A DNA stretch of 64,000 bases from an uncultured Alphaproteobacteria bacterium (GCA_902599405.1 CACKFO010000001.1:62001-126000); one strand, 5' to 3'; shown: positions 1-10,280, numbered from the stretch's first letter. Notes: a model not told the origin generated them from the sequence alone. Program-made: numbers and translations.

Positions 1-16
1 TTTTGACTTCGGACAT
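1..16 (-). CDS. 5-prime tip of a divergent gene, possibly irr (Fur family)
   Basis: An ATG on the minus strand at 16 opens a frame (MSEVK) that runs off the window edge, so only five codons are visible and the product cannot be read. In many alphaproteobacteria the iron regulator irr lies divergent from or next to fabA-fabB-fabI. Naming it irr is an inference from that gene order only. About 41 bp separate it from fabA and must hold any divergent promoters. Confidence 0.25.
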
Positions 17-57
17 AAACAAACTACAATTAACAAATAAAGATTGTCCTCATTAAT

Positions 58-573
58 ATGAATACATTTACACCTCAATCTAGTTATAGTTACGAAGAAA
101 TAATTGAATGTGGTAAAGGAAATTTATTTGGAAAAGGAAATGCTCAACTACCAGCACCTCCTATGCTTATGTTTGATCGCATTACTAATGTCAATAAAGA
201 TGGTGGAGTACATGGGAAAGGAGAAATAACTGCTGAACTGGATATAAATGAGGATTTATGGTTCTTTAAATGTCATTTCTTGGGTGATCCAATTATGCCC
301 GGATGTTTGGGTCTTGACGCTTTATGGCAAATGTTGGGTTTTTATCTAGGTTGGCTTGGGTATCCTGGGAAAGGTCGTGCTTTGGGTGTTGGGGAAATAA
401 AATTTGTTGAAGAAATTAAACCGGACAAAGAATTAATAAAATATAAAGTTAGTTTAAAAAAATCTTTAAATAAAAAAGGGTTATCAATTGGGTATGGAGA
501 TGGGCAGATAATTCACAAAGAAAAAACAATTTACCATGCCAATGATTTAAGAGTGGGTTTATTCAATGAGTGA
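58..573 (+). CDS. fabA: 3-hydroxydecanoyl-ACP dehydratase/isomerase FabA
   Basis: A bifunctional cytosolic enzyme of anaerobic unsaturated fatty acid synthesis. It dehydrates 3-hydroxydecanoyl-ACP and isomerises trans-2- to cis-3-decenoyl-ACP. At 171 residues it is the normal family length. The hot-dog fold catalytic pair is visible as His73 in [12 protein letters not shown] and Asp87 in LDALWQ, equivalent to E. coli His70 and Asp84. The stop overlaps the start of fabB by 8 bp, so the two are translationally coupled. Together with FabB it sets membrane fluidity. The ATG at 58 is the first in frame; no strong Shine-Dalgarno is visible before it. Confidence 0.96.
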   Translation: MNTFTPQSSYSYEEIIECGKGNLFGKGNAQLPAPPMLMFDRITNVNKDGGVHGKGEITAELDINEDLWFFKCHFLGDPIMPGCLGLDALWQMLGFYLGWLGYPGKGRALGVGEIKFVEEIKPDKELIKYKVSLKKSLNKKGLSIGYGDGQIIHKEKTIYHANDLRVGLFNE

Positions 574-1783
574 TAAAAGAGTTGTCGTTACTGGATACGG
601 TATTGTTTCTTGTATAGGAGATAATAAAAAAGAAGTTTTACAGAGCTTAAGAGATGTGAAATCTGGGATTAGTCATTGCAAGGAATATGAAGAACTTGGA
701 ATGAGAAGTCATGTACATGGAAAACCTAAAATAAATATTAAAGAAAATGTAGATCGAAAAATTTTGCGTTTTATGGGGGAAGGCGCAGCTTACAATTATA
801 TTGCAATGAAAGAGGCAATTGAACATTCAGGTCTTGATGAGGGACTTATATCTAATGTTAATACTGGGTTAGTGATGGGATCAGGTGGACCTTCAACGTA
901 TCAATTGCAACAAGCATTTGACATAGCAAGAGAAAAAGGCGTTAAAAAAATTGGACCTTATATGGTAACTAGAACAATGGCATCAGGAAATTCTGCTACT
1001 TTAGCAACTCCTTTTAAAATTAAAGGTGTAAATTACTCCATTAGTTCAGCTTGTTCGACAAGTTTGCACTGCATTGGCAATGCTTATGATCTCATAAGAC
1101 ATGGGCAACAAGAAATTGTATTTGCAGGTGGTGGTGAGGAAACCCATTGGACAATGTCTATTTTATTTGATGCCATGGGTGCCTTATCAAGCAAATATAA
1201 TGAAACACCAGAGGTTGCCTCTCGAGCTTACGACTCTTCTAGAGATGGGTTTGTCATTGGGGGGGGTGCAGGTGTTTTAGTAGTTGAGAGCCTTGATAGC
1301 GCTAAAGCTAGAGGGGCCAATATTATTGCAGAAATTCAAGGTTTTGGTCAGACTTCAGATGGATATGACATGGTTCAACCCTCTGGAGAGGGAGCAGTAA
1401 GGTGTATGCAGATGGCAACACAGGGTAGACCTGTTGATTATATCAACGCTCATGGAACATCAACACCTGTCGGAGACATGATTGAGTTAAAAGGTATTAA
1501 AGAGGTTTTTGGAGATAACATTCCTCCAACCAGCTCTACAAAGTCACTAACGGGTCATTCATTAGGAGCAACTGGTGTACAAGAAGCCGTTTACTCTCTT
1601 TTAATGATGGAAAATGATTTTATGGTTGAGTCAGCCAATATTACAGACTTAGATGAAAAGGCTGAAGGAATGAATATTCTCTTAGAGAATCAAAATGATA
1701 TCAAAATCAATTCTATACTTTCGAATAGTTTCGGTTTTGGCGGAACGAATGCATCTATCTATCTAACTAGCTTTAATGAGTAA
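566..1783 (+). CDS. fabB: 3-oxoacyl-ACP synthase I FabB
   Basis: The beta-ketoacyl-ACP synthase that elongates the cis-unsaturated acyl chain released by FabA, using malonyl-ACP. At 405 residues it matches the KAS I family. The nucleophile is Cys163 in SSACSTSLH, and the two catalytic histidines lie in [10 protein letters not shown] and TGHSLGATG. The C-terminal glycine-rich [10 protein letters not shown] motif is typical. It overlaps fabA by 8 bp and fabI by 8 bp, giving a compact three-gene operon. A KAS II (FabF) reading is less likely because of the direct fabA linkage. Confidence 0.95.
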   Translation: MSDKRVVVTGYGIVSCIGDNKKEVLQSLRDVKSGISHCKEYEELGMRSHVHGKPKINIKENVDRKILRFMGEGAAYNYIAMKEAIEHSGLDEGLISNVNTGLVMGSGGPSTYQLQQAFDIAREKGVKKIGPYMVTRTMASGNSATLATPFKIKGVNYSISSACSTSLHCIGNAYDLIRHGQQEIVFAGGGEETHWTMSILFDAMGALSSKYNETPEVASRAYDSSRDGFVIGGGAGVLVVESLDSAKARGANIIAEIQGFGQTSDGYDMVQPSGEGAVRCMQMATQGRPVDYINAHGTSTPVGDMIELKGIKEVFGDNIPPTSSTKSLTGHSLGATGVQEAVYSLLMMENDFMVESANITDLDEKAEGMNILLENQNDIKINSILSNSFGFGGTNASIYLTSFNE

Positions 1784-2552
1784 AATTTTAGAGGGCAAAA
1801 AAGGATTGGTTGTTGGTATAGCCAATGATCATTCAATTGCATGGGGTATTGCAAAGACCCTGAGTGATGAAGGTGCAAGTATGTATTTGACCTATCAGAA
1901 TGACTCAATCAAAAAAAGAGTTGAGCCTCTATCTGAGAAAATTAATTGCTTAGGAATTATGCCTTGTGACGTATCTGAAACATCTTCACTTGAAAATGTT
2001 TGTAATGGCATTAAAGGAAATATTGATTTTTTTGTTCACGCAGTTGCCTATTCAGATAAAAATGAACTTTCAGGTAAATATTTAAATACCACTAGAGAAA
2101 ATTTTCTTAAAACGCTTCATATTTCTGCATACTCATTGACTGAAATGGTCAGGATGCTCTCACCAAAAATGAATGATGGAGCATCAATCATGGCCCTTAC
2201 TTATTATGGGTCCACAAGATACATGCAAAGTTATAATGTAATGGGTGTTGCCAAAGCTGCATTGGAAACATCAATAAAGTATCTTGCTGTTGATATGGGT
2301 GAAAGAGGAATTAGAGTTAATGCAATTTCAGCTGGGCCAATGAGAACTCTAGCAGGTGCCGTTATAAACAAATCGAGAAAAATTTATAACTATACAATTG
2401 AAAATTCTCCTATTAAAAAACCATTATCATTAGAGGATATTGGTAAGTCATCTGTTTACTTGATGAGCGATCTATCTAAAGGCGTTACAGGCGAAATACT
2501 TTACGTAGATAACGGATATAACAACGTAGGAATGAGTGTTCAAGAGCTATAG
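1776..2552 (+). CDS. fabI: Enoyl-ACP reductase FabI
   Basis: A short-chain dehydrogenase fold enzyme that reduces trans-2-enoyl-ACP with NAD(P)H, the last step of each fatty acid elongation cycle. At 258 residues the length is standard. The N-terminal dinucleotide site reads [15 protein letters not shown]. The FabI active site is Tyr153 and Lys160 in [12 protein letters not shown]. It is the last gene of the fabA-fabB-fabI operon, followed within 10 bp by a hairpin terminator. FabI is the target of triclosan-like inhibitors in other bacteria; nothing here speaks to sensitivity. Confidence 0.94.
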   Translation: MSKILEGKKGLVVGIANDHSIAWGIAKTLSDEGASMYLTYQNDSIKKRVEPLSEKINCLGIMPCDVSETSSLENVCNGIKGNIDFFVHAVAYSDKNELSGKYLNTTRENFLKTLHISAYSLTEMVRMLSPKMNDGASIMALTYYGSTRYMQSYNVMGVAKAALETSIKYLAVDMGERGIRVNAISAGPMRTLAGAVINKSRKIYNYTIENSPIKKPLSLEDIGKSSVYLMSDLSKGVTGEILYVDNGYNNVGMSVQEL

Positions 2553-2560
2553 TTTATAGT

Positions 2561-2588
2561 ATCAGGGGCAAAAACCCCTTGATTTTTG
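2561..2588 (+). terminator. Intrinsic terminator after fabI
   Basis: ATCAGGGG, loop CAAAAA, then CCCCTTGAT form a stem with one bulged T, followed by a T-run on the plus strand. It ends the fabA-fabB-fabI transcript in the gap before the convergent pnp gene. On the minus strand the T-run is lacking, so it is mainly one-directional. Confidence 0.75.
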
Positions 2589-2617
2589 ATAATTATTTAA
2601 ATTGAGAAGTAACTATT

Positions 2618-4681
2618 TTAAACTTCTTTCATGCTAAGCTTTACTTTACCCGCACGATCAACATCAAGTACTTTGACTTGAACTTCTTGACCCTCAGATA
2701 AAACATCAGAGACATTCTCGACTCTTTTTTGCGAAATTTGTGAGACATGAAGTAATCCATCTCTAGCACCCATAAAGTTTACAAAGGCTCCAAACTCAAC
2801 AATTTTAACAACTTTACCAGTATAAACTTTGCCAACTTCTGGCTCCGCAACAATGTCTTCAACCATTTGCTTAGCTTTGTTAATTGACTCTTCATTATTG
2901 GAAGCAATTTTTACAATTCCATCATCGTTGACCTCTAGTTTTGCACCAGAGACTTCGACTATATTTTTAATTACCTTTCCACCTGAGCCAATCACATCTT
3001 TAATTTTAGCTTTATCAATAGTGATGGAAATTACTTGAGGAGCATGCTTAGAAAATTTTGTTCGAGCTTCTGATATGGCATCCGACATAACACCAATAAT
3101 ATGTTTTCTTCCACCTGATGCTTGATTTAAAGCAATTTCCATAATCTCTTTAGTAATACTGGTAATCTTAATATCCATTTGAAGAGAAGTAATACCATCC
3201 ATAGTACCGGCAACTTTAAAGTCCATATCACCTAAGTGATCTTCATCTCCTAGAATATCACTAAGCACCACAAAGTTCTCACCCTCTTTGATTAGACCCA
3301 TTGCTATACCGCCAATATGTTTTTTAATTGGTACACCCGCTGCCATCAAAGCAAGAGAAGAGCCACATACTGTAGCCATAGAACTAGAACCATTAGACTC
3401 AGTTATCTCGGATACTAATCTTAGTGTGTATGGGAAGTCCTCTTTTTTTGGTAACATTGGATGAACTGCACGCCATGCTAGTTTTCCATGACCAATTTCT
3501 CTTCGACCAGTTGCTCCTACTCTTCCTACTTCTCCTACAGAGTAAGGAGGAAAATTATAATGCAACATAAAATGTTGTTTATGCATAGGATCAAGAGAGT
3601 CAATCATTTGCTCATCATCGCCCGTTCCTAATGTGGTAACAACTAATGCTTGAGTTTCTCCACGAGTAAAGAGACTTGAGCCATGAGCTCGAGGAAGAAT
3701 ATCTAATTCACATGTAATTTGTCTTACTTCATCTAATTTTCTTCCATCAATACGGCTTTTATTTTTGATGATATCGCCTCGAACTACTTCTTTTTCTATA
3801 TCTTTGATAATTGTTGTAGCGGCTAAAATCTGATCATCTTCAACATTATCGATAATTGAAGATCTAATCTCTGTAAGTTTTTGACTTCGCTCTTGTTTAT
3901 CAACTAAACCGTATGCTTCACGAATAGGATCTGAAATTTTAGTTTCAACGTCTTTTTGTAAACCTTCATAAAAATCAGGTAGGCTTGGGACTTCAAAAGT
4001 CTTAATTTCTGTTTTGCTTGCAAAGCTTTGAACTTCTTTAATAAATGTCTGATAAAAATCATGTCCAAACATTACTGCCTCTAGCATGATGTTCTCAGAG
4101 AGTTCTTGGGCTTCAGACTCAACCATTAGGACACCCTCTTCTGTTCCAGCTACAACAAGATCTAGTTCAGAGTTTTCCATATCTTGGATAGATGGATTTG
4201 CAACTAGCTTTCCATCTATATATCCAACTCTAGCTGAACCCAAAGTACCTGCCACAGGAAGACCTGAAATCGCTAATGCTGCGCCAGTTGCATACATAGC
4301 AATAATATCAGGATCAACAACGCTATCGTAAGATAGCACAGTTAATGTTACTTGAGTTTCATTTTTAAAGTTTTTGTGAAATAGAGGCCTAATAGGTCTA
4401 TCAATTAAACGACTTGTTAATGTTTCTCTTTCAGTCGGTCTTGCCTCTCTTTTAAAAAAACCCCCTGGTATTTTACCTGAGGCATAATATTTTTCCTGAT
4501 AGTTAACTGTTAATGGGAAAAAATCAATATCAGGTTTTTGTGTTTTTGCTGCACAAATATTAGCCATAACCATTGTTTCGCCGCAGGTTACAACCACAGA
4601 TGCGTCTGCTTGTTTTGCTATTCGATTTGTTTCAAGTGTAATTTGTTGGTTACCCAACTCAAATTTATGTTCTATTTTCAT
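2618..4681 (-). CDS. pnp: Polyribonucleotide nucleotidyltransferase (PNPase)
   Basis: A phosphorolytic 3-to-5-prime exoribonuclease that releases nucleoside diphosphates and takes part in mRNA turnover, usually in the degradosome. The 687 residues hold two RNase PH-like domains (about 1-220 and 310-545), a KH domain containing [12 protein letters not shown] (about 555-610) and a C-terminal S1 domain (about 615-685). It ends right after the S1 domain, slightly shorter than many homologues. It lies 29 bp downstream of rpsO with no terminator between, the conserved rpsO-pnp arrangement, so both can share one transcript. Confidence 0.97.
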   Translation of the reverse strand: MKIEHKFELGNQQITLETNRIAKQADASVVVTCGETMVMANICAAKTQKPDIDFFPLTVNYQEKYYASGKIPGGFFKREARPTERETLTSRLIDRPIRPLFHKNFKNETQVTLTVLSYDSVVDPDIIAMYATGAALAISGLPVAGTLGSARVGYIDGKLVANPSIQDMENSELDLVVAGTEEGVLMVESEAQELSENIMLEAVMFGHDFYQTFIKEVQSFASKTEIKTFEVPSLPDFYEGLQKDVETKISDPIREAYGLVDKQERSQKLTEIRSSIIDNVEDDQILAATTIIKDIEKEVVRGDIIKNKSRIDGRKLDEVRQITCELDILPRAHGSSLFTRGETQALVVTTLGTGDDEQMIDSLDPMHKQHFMLHYNFPPYSVGEVGRVGATGRREIGHGKLAWRAVHPMLPKKEDFPYTLRLVSEITESNGSSSMATVCGSSLALMAAGVPIKKHIGGIAMGLIKEGENFVVLSDILGDEDHLGDMDFKVAGTMDGITSLQMDIKITSITKEIMEIALNQASGGRKHIIGVMSDAISEARTKFSKHAPQVISITIDKAKIKDVIGSGGKVIKNIVEVSGAKLEVNDDGIVKIASNNEESINKAKQMVEDIVAEPEVGKVYTGKVVKIVEFGAFVNFMGARDGLLHVSQISQKRVENVSDVLSEGQEVQVKVLDVDRAGKVKLSMKEV

Positions 4682-4710
4682 CTTCCTCTTTCTTTATAGC
4701 TAATTAAAAA

Positions 4711-4965
4711 TTATTTTTTTCTTAGCTTTAGTTTATCTGCTACTTCTGTGTACTTTCCTACATTCCTCTTCTTTAAATACGCCATCAATCTATTTCTTTT
4801 ACCAACCATCATCAGCAGACCTCTTCGAGAATGAAAATCTTTCTTATGGATTTTGATATGTTCTGTTAACAGATTAATTTTCTTTGTGAGAAAAAAAATT
4901 TGGGACTCTGGCGAACCAGTGTCATTATCAGCACGAGCTATATCGTTTATTTGTATTTCCGACAT
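4711..4965 (-). CDS. rpsO: 30S ribosomal protein S15
   Basis: A primary 16S rRNA binding protein at the central-domain three-way junction. The ATG at 4965 is preferred because GAAAGGAG sits just before it; upstream extension to 4992 would add MMFTLKGVL, which is not part of S15. This gives 84 residues, close to the usual 89. Family signatures [24 protein letters not shown] and [17 protein letters not shown]-type blocks are present. It lies between truB and pnp, its normal alphaproteobacterial place. Confidence 0.96.
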   Translation of the reverse strand: MSEIQINDIARADNDTGSPESQIFFLTKKINLLTEHIKIHKKDFHSRRGLLMMVGKRNRLMAYLKKRNVGKYTEVADKLKLRKK

Positions 4966-5013
4966 CAATACTCCTTTCAAAGTAAACATCATCTGACCAG
5001 GATGCCGCCCAGT
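4966..5013 (-). promoter_or_regulatory. rpsO leader, possible S15 autoregulatory element
   Basis: The gap between truB and the rpsO start contains an unusually GC-rich core on the minus strand (CTGGGCGGCATCCTGGTCAG) followed by GATG and the ribosome binding site GAAAGGAG. CATC and GATG can pair around a CTGGTCA loop. S15 is known to repress its own mRNA in several phyla, including alphaproteobacteria, through leader structures that mimic its rRNA site. The autoregulatory role here is inferred from position and base composition only. Confidence 0.35.
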
Positions 5014-5712
5014 TCAAATGGTAATCAGATTGGTATGTAAATCATTTATACTTGAGAAATCAAGGATTTTTTCATATGGAATAGCTTGATTTATATCAAA
5101 AGTCCCTATTTTCAATCTTTTAATCATACTTGCATAAGCTATATCACCTAGGGAATTTGCAAATTCTTCTGCGAATGATCTCACATAAAACCCTGAATGG
5201 CAATTCAACTCAACTCTCATTTTTGAGCTATTAGAAGATAGAATTTTTAGACTTTGAACTGATACTTTTTTATAACGATCTTCTATAGCTTTATTATCTC
5301 TAGCGAGTTCATAAAAATTTTTACCATTTAATTTATGCGCAGAAAAGTCTGGTATTTTTTGTTGATATGTTCCTATGAACTTTTTTAAATGTGAAACTCT
5401 TTCATTTATATTATGTGAGGACGACTCCATTTTAAAGAATCTACCCTCTGAGTCTAAAGTATTTGTTGAAGCACCAAATCGTATCTCAACCTCATAACTT
5501 TTTTTTTCTTGATGTATATTTGGTATTTTCTTCGTAGCTTTATTAATACCTACTAATAATAAACCAGAGGCTAAAGGGTCCAGAGTTCCAGCAAAGCCAA
5601 TTTTTTTAAACGAATAACGAAATTTTAATTTTCTAATAACTCCAAATGACTCTATACCCTGTGGTTTATTTATTAATAACCATCCATCACTGTGAAAGTT
5701 TTCTTTTACCAA
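5014..5712 (-). CDS. truB: tRNA pseudouridine-55 synthase TruB
   Basis: Forms pseudouridine 55 in the T-loop of most tRNAs. The catalytic aspartate lies in KIGFAGTLDPLASGLLLVGI near residue 43, and the GFYVRSFAEEFA block near residue 180 is also family-typical. The 232 residues end without the C-terminal PUA domain seen in longer TruB proteins, a shortening common in small genomes. It starts 4 bp after rbfA ends, in the nusA-to-pnp block. Confidence 0.94.
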   Translation of the reverse strand: MVKENFHSDGWLLINKPQGIESFGVIRKLKFRYSFKKIGFAGTLDPLASGLLLVGINKATKKIPNIHQEKKSYEVEIRFGASTNTLDSEGRFFKMESSSHNINERVSHLKKFIGTYQQKIPDFSAHKLNGKNFYELARDNKAIEDRYKKVSVQSLKILSSNSSKMRVELNCHSGFYVRSFAEEFANSLGDIAYASMIKRLKIGTFDINQAIPYEKILDFSSINDLHTNLITI

Positions 5713-5715
5713 GAT

Positions 5716-6060
5716 CTATAATTTATCGAGAAGTGATTGTACTTTTAAAGACTCTTGAAAAGATTCATCAAAAATTAAAGATATTTTTGGAGTATATTTA
5801 CTTGTAAGAGTTCTTGCGATTAAACTTTGTATTTCTCTTAGATAAAGTTTATTAAATTCTTTAAAATCCTCCTCTGAAATATTATGAATAAGATAAATTT
5901 TTGCAAATCTTAGATCTTTGCTTACTCTAACTTCAGTTATTTCGAAACGAACAGTTGGAAATTTTAAAAGATAATCTTTTTGAGTTACGAGATATTCAGA
6001 GACAAGCCTTTTAATTGAAAGTTCAACTTTTTTGGTTCGAAAACTTGGCTTATTGTCCAC
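5716..6060 (-). CDS. rbfA: 30S ribosome-binding factor A
   Basis: A late 30S maturation factor that acts on the 5-prime domain of 16S rRNA. The small KH-like protein of 114 residues shows the family core ITEVRVSKDLRFAKIYL followed by a helix-strand unit ending in LIARTLTSKYTPKISLIFDES-type sequence. It sits directly between infB (1 bp upstream) and truB (3 bp downstream), the conserved order, so it is almost certainly co-translated with them. Confidence 0.93.
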   Translation of the reverse strand: MDNKPSFRTKKVELSIKRLVSEYLVTQKDYLLKFPTVRFEITEVRVSKDLRFAKIYLIHNISEEDFKEFNKLYLREIQSLIARTLTSKYTPKISLIFDESFQESLKVQSLLDKL

Positions 6061-6061
6061 A

Positions 6062-8074
6062 CTATAATTCTTTTTGAACTTCCTTAGTTACATAAAATTC
6101 AATTTCATCTTTTTCCAAAATATCCGAGTAGTCTTTAAATGAAATACCACACTCGTAGTTTTCTCTAACCTCTTTGACATCATCTTTAAAACGCTTAAGA
6201 GTTCCAACTTCTCCTTCGTGTATGATTTTACCCTCTCTAACAAGCCTGATCTTAGCAGAATTTTGGACTATACCGTCAGTAACAAAGCAGCCTGCAATTG
6301 TACCAAACTTTGAGGATTTGAAAGTATCACGAACCTCGGCATGACCAATAATTTCCTCTTTAGTGTCTGGGGTGAGGAGACCAGAGAGCATTTTTTTCAT
6401 ATCGTCAATTAATTCATATATAATTGAGTAATATCGTATATCTACTTTATCTCGTTTTGCGATTGTTCTTGCTTGTGGGATTGCTCTGATATTAAAACCA
6501 ATTACAAGCCCTTGTGCAGAACTCGCTAAACTTACATCACTTTCATTAATTGCACCAATAGCGTTATGAACAACATTGATTTTTACTTCTTCATTTCCAA
6601 CTTTTTCTAGTGAAGAAACTATTGCTTCAAGAGATCCTTGGACATCTGCTTTCACAATGATTGGAAGTTTTTTCATATCTCCCTTTGATACATTAGCCAT
6701 CATTTCCTCTAGTGATGATTTTTTAACTGCTTCAGTATTTTCTAATTTTTTTTGTTCTTTTACTTTTTCTGTAATATCTTTTGCAATGTCCTCATTTGGC
6801 ATAACATAAACTGTATCACCTGCTTGTGGCACTGAGTCAAAACCCAACACTTCAATAGGCATGCCTGGGCTAGCTGATTTAATTCTGCTACCATTTTCAT
6901 CAAGTAAAGCTCTTACTCTTCCATAAGATGAACCACATGTAAAATGATCACCTTCTTTAAAAGTTCCATTTTTTACTATCACTGTTGCAACAGGTCCTTT
7001 TCCAGTTTCTATTTTAGACTCAACTACAATTGCTTCAGCGAGTTTATTATGTTCGACATTTAGATCTAGGATTTCTACTTGTAATAAAATGTTATCTAAT
7101 AATTTTTCTAGATTTGTTTTTTTAATTGCAGATATTTCAGTTTCTAATACATCTCCGCTGTAGCTTTCTACAACTACCTCGTGAGTTAACAAATCATTTC
7201 TAACAATGTTTGGGTCAACATCTGGTAAGTCCATTTTATTAATTGCAAGAACAATAGGAACTTTTGCTGCTTTAGCATGAGAAATTGCTTCAATTGTTTG
7301 AGGTTTAACACTATCGTTGGCAGCAACTACTAGTACAACAAGATCTGTTAAATTGGCTCCTCTAGAGCGAATATTTGAGAAAGCTGCGTGACCAGGTGTG
7401 TCCAAAAATGTAATGGGGTTGTTTTTATGTTGAATTTGATATGCACCAATATGTTGAGTAATTCCACCAGACTCTTTTGAAGTTACGTTAGAATTTCTAA
7501 GTGCATCCAACAAAGATGTTTTACCATGATCAACATGGCCCATTACAGTTACAATCGGAGGCCTAGGTGAAATTTTAGATATTTTTGTTTTTTGGTGATT
7601 TGCAATTTCATCTTTTAAACTGATCGCCTCTTCTCTTTTCGGTGTATGTCCTAATTCTGTAACTATCAGCTCAGCTGTATCTCCATCTATATATTGATTA
7701 GCCGTAGCCATAATTCCACTTTTCATAAGCGCTTTTACAACATCACCTGTTTTTTCAGACATTCTACTCGCTAATTCCTGTACAGAAATTTTTACAGGTA
7801 TGTCAACTTCACGAACAATTTTTTGAGAACTAGTTAAATTTGGCTTAAATTTTGTTTTTTGTTTTTCTCTATTTCTTTTTGTTTTTGCAAGACTGGGCAT
7901 TTTTTCGTAGTCTGGTTCTTCATCTAAAAGATTATTAACTGAAATAGAGGAAAGTTTTTTTTGAAATGCTGTTGTATTAAGAGTCAGTTTTTTTCTGGGA
8001 GGTGCGGATGTTGTAGATGTAGGCGTGGAAGGTTTAGCCGAAGATGTATTTGTGTTCTTTGTCTCTTTTGTCAT
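6062..8074 (-). CDS. infB: Translation initiation factor IF-2
   Basis: The GTPase that delivers initiator fMet-tRNA to the 30S subunit. The 670 residues include a low-complexity Thr/Ser/Pro-rich N terminus (about 1-30), an IF2 N-terminal domain (about 95-145), the G domain with P-loop GHVDHGKTSLLDA near 177, the switch DTPGHAAF and NKMD, and then domains II, III and the C-terminal fMet-tRNA binding domain. The N-terminal region is much shorter than in E. coli, as in other streamlined alphaproteobacteria. It starts 6 bp after nusA; the ylxR gene often found between them is absent. Confidence 0.97.
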   Translation of the reverse strand: MTKETKNTNTSSAKPSTPTSTTSAPPRKKLTLNTTAFQKKLSSISVNNLLDEEPDYEKMPSLAKTKRNREKQKTKFKPNLTSSQKIVREVDIPVKISVQELASRMSEKTGDVVKALMKSGIMATANQYIDGDTAELIVTELGHTPKREEAISLKDEIANHQKTKISKISPRPPIVTVMGHVDHGKTSLLDALRNSNVTSKESGGITQHIGAYQIQHKNNPITFLDTPGHAAFSNIRSRGANLTDLVVLVVAANDSVKPQTIEAISHAKAAKVPIVLAINKMDLPDVDPNIVRNDLLTHEVVVESYSGDVLETEISAIKKTNLEKLLDNILLQVEILDLNVEHNKLAEAIVVESKIETGKGPVATVIVKNGTFKEGDHFTCGSSYGRVRALLDENGSRIKSASPGMPIEVLGFDSVPQAGDTVYVMPNEDIAKDITEKVKEQKKLENTEAVKKSSLEEMMANVSKGDMKKLPIIVKADVQGSLEAIVSSLEKVGNEEVKINVVHNAIGAINESDVSLASSAQGLVIGFNIRAIPQARTIAKRDKVDIRYYSIIYELIDDMKKMLSGLLTPDTKEEIIGHAEVRDTFKSSKFGTIAGCFVTDGIVQNSAKIRLVREGKIIHEGEVGTLKRFKDDVKEVRENYECGISFKDYSDILEKDEIEFYVTKEVQKEL

Positions 8075-8080
8075 TCAAAA

Positions 8081-9583
8081 TTAGCTATTAAGATAAATCT
8101 CCCTAGCATCCATTATAATTTTTTCTGCAGCAGATTTTTCAACTCTTTTTTGTAGTATGCCATCTCTACCAACTAATTCATCAGTTGCTAAATCTGCAAG
8201 GTCTTGACGTGAAAAGATATTGTTCTCAATCAATGTAGCTAAAATTTTATTATCAAACTCTGAAATCCCTTTGACATAATCATCTAGTTTTGAAGATTGT
8301 ATTAATTTCTCAAGTTCTGCCTTCTCGTTTTCCATATACTGCGTAGCACGCGCATATATCTCAGCAGCAAGCTCATTATCAAATCCTTCAATTTTTTCTA
8401 TATCTTGGATTGAAGCATTAGCAATTTTTTCAATACTTGTATATCCCTCAACCGCCAATAATTGTGCGATCATGTCTTCGAGATCGAGTTTTTCAGCGAA
8501 AAGAGAGGTGATTTTTTTAAATTCTTCTTGTCTTCTTTCTGCATCTTCTTTTTCAGTTAGTATGTCAATTTCAAGATTGGTAAGTATTGAAGCTAATTTT
8601 ACATTTTGACCTCTTCTACCAATAGCAATACTTAACTGATCCTCAGGTAAGACTATCTCTACTCTATTTGAGTCTTCAAATTCATTAACCTTTGCAACTT
8701 GTGCGGGTGCAATGGCATTTTGAACATACATCGACTTTAGCTCTGACCAATTTACGATATCAATTTTTTCACCCTGTAATTCATTAACAATAGCCTGAAC
8801 TCTTGAACCTCTCATACCTACGCATGCCCCTACTGGATCGATGGACTTATCGTTCGCACGAACTGTAATCTTTCCTCTGCTACCAGGGTCTCTTGCAACA
8901 GATAAAATTTCTATTTGACCTTCATATATTTCAGGTACTTCCTGTTCAAATAATTTTGCCATAAACTGAGGGTGGGTTCTTGAAAGAAAAATTTGATGTC
9001 CTTTAGCTTCTTCTTTTATATCAAAAAAGTAAGCTCTAATACGATCACCGTTTTTAAAATTCTCTCTTGGAATGAGTTCATCTTTTCTCAAAAATCCCTC
9101 AGCTTTACCAAGATCAACAATAATATTTCCAAATTCAATTCTTTTTACAATACCCGACAAAACTTCTCCGACACGATCTTTAAAATCATTAAACTGTCTT
9201 CTTTTTTCAGCTTCTCTTACTCTGGAGTAAATAACTTGCCTTGCCATATTGGCTGTAACTCTTCCGAAGTTTACGGATGGTAAAGGAATTGTTATTTGTT
9301 TTCCAATTTCAGTATCAGCATCATATTTTTTAGCATGGTCTAATAAAATTTGATTTGCCTGCAAAACAGGATCAATTTTTTCAACTACATCTTTAATATG
9401 AGATAAACTTATATTTCCTGTCATACGGTCAATAGATGCTTTAATGTTATTGTCCATTCCGTATTTTGATTTTCCAATAATTTCAAAAGACTCCTCAAGA
9501 GCCTCCATTACTATATCCATTTCGATGCCCTTCTCTTGTGAGACGACTTCGGCAACTTTTAATATTTCTGTGTTATTTAGCAT
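8081..9583 (-). CDS. nusA: Transcription termination/antitermination protein NusA
   Basis: Binds RNA polymerase and nascent RNA, and modulates pausing, termination and antitermination. The 500 residues contain the N-terminal polymerase-binding domain, an S1 domain (about 130-200), two KH domains including the SIAIGRRGQNVKLA loop near 310, and two C-terminal acidic helix-hairpin-helix repeats. It is the first gene of the nusA-infB-rbfA-truB-rpsO-pnp run. A terminator-like hairpin lies only about 15 bp upstream, suggesting autoregulation by attenuation. The rimP gene usually placed before it is missing. Confidence 0.96.
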   Translation of the reverse strand: MLNNTEILKVAEVVSQEKGIEMDIVMEALEESFEIIGKSKYGMDNNIKASIDRMTGNISLSHIKDVVEKIDPVLQANQILLDHAKKYDADTEIGKQITIPLPSVNFGRVTANMARQVIYSRVREAEKRRQFNDFKDRVGEVLSGIVKRIEFGNIIVDLGKAEGFLRKDELIPRENFKNGDRIRAYFFDIKEEAKGHQIFLSRTHPQFMAKLFEQEVPEIYEGQIEILSVARDPGSRGKITVRANDKSIDPVGACVGMRGSRVQAIVNELQGEKIDIVNWSELKSMYVQNAIAPAQVAKVNEFEDSNRVEIVLPEDQLSIAIGRRGQNVKLASILTNLEIDILTEKEDAERRQEEFKKITSLFAEKLDLEDMIAQLLAVEGYTSIEKIANASIQDIEKIEGFDNELAAEIYARATQYMENEKAELEKLIQSSKLDDYVKGISEFDNKILATLIENNIFSRQDLADLATDELVGRDGILQKRVEKSAAEKIIMDAREIYLNS

Positions 9584-9597
9584 TATCTTTTCTAGTT

Positions 9598-9622
9598 AAA
9601 AAAAAAGGCGGGATAACCCACC
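9598..9622 (-). terminator. Terminator/attenuator between trmB and nusA
   Basis: On the minus strand GGTGGG, loop TTAT and CCCGCC form a six-pair stem with one G-U, followed directly by a run of nine Ts. The T-run ends about 15 bp before the nusA ATG, leaving no room for a new promoter. It therefore most likely works as a partial terminator or attenuator controlling entry into nusA-pnp. NusA-dependent leader termination is known for this operon in other bacteria. Confidence 0.8.
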
Positions 9623-9635
9623 TCCTCATCGTTGG

Positions 9636-10280
9636 TTAATAATTTTTAAGAACGCTAAAATAGAATAATTTATGATTTTTGTCTAAGGCTTTTTTCTCAA
9701 ATTTAGTGTGTAAAGCGTTGGAATCACTATATTTCCAACATTTAGGGCTAATATCTGGCATGGTGTATTTGAACTTTTTCATCAAGGCTAAAGCTTCAAT
9801 AAAATAGTCACCATGATCAGTTGCAAAACGAACAAATCCATTTTTTTTTAGTTTTTTAGTGAGATCTTTTACAAGGAGTTGGTTAACAGTTCTTCTTTTT
9901 TTATGCTTATTTTTGGGCCAAGGATCTGGAAAGTATATTCTTATTTCCTGAAGATAATTGTTTGGTATGAATAGTAAAAGATCTTGAATGTTTAAATGGA
10001 ATACTTGAAGATTTTTCAAATTATCATCAACAGAGTTTCTGATAGCTCTTAGAACTCCATCAGCAAAAATATCACAACCAATAAAGTTTATTTTTGAATA
10101 TAGTTTTGCATCTTCACTAATTTTTTCTCCATCACCAATTCCAATTTCTAAAATTCTTGGTGTTTTGATTTTATTAAATAACTTTTTGTTTGGTTCTTTA
10201 AGAAATTTCGAGTATTGCTCGAGTCTTACAAATGACTTTCCTTTTTTTCTACCAAAGTATTTATTTTTTGATTCGAACAT
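9636..10280 (-). CDS. trmB: tRNA (guanine-N7-)-methyltransferase TrmB
   Basis: Makes m7G46 in tRNA variable loops with S-adenosylmethionine. The Rossmann-type SAM site is LEIGIGDGEKI near residue 45. The family block IYFPDPWPKNKHKKRR near residue 115 contains the catalytic aspartate and basic substrate-binding residues. At 214 residues it is of normal length. It starts inside the 3-prime end of lnt (20 bp overlap) and is followed by the attenuator before nusA. Confidence 0.93.
   Translation of the reverse strand: MFESKNKYFGRKKGKSFVRLEQYSKFLKEPNKKLFNKIKTPRILEIGIGDGEKISEDAKLYSKINFIGCDIFADGVLRAIRNSVDDNLKNLQVFHLNIQDLLLFIPNNYLQEIRIYFPDPWPKNKHKKRRTVNQLLVKDLTKKLKKNGFVRFATDHGDYFIEALALMKKFKYTMPDISPKCWKYSDSNALHTKFEKKALDKNHKLFYFSVLKNY

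Noticed and set aside
2829-4331. Open frames antisense to pnp and similar antisense frames over infB, nusA, pstA, metB
   Set aside because: They are shadows of strongly supported genes, with no family signature or ribosome binding site.
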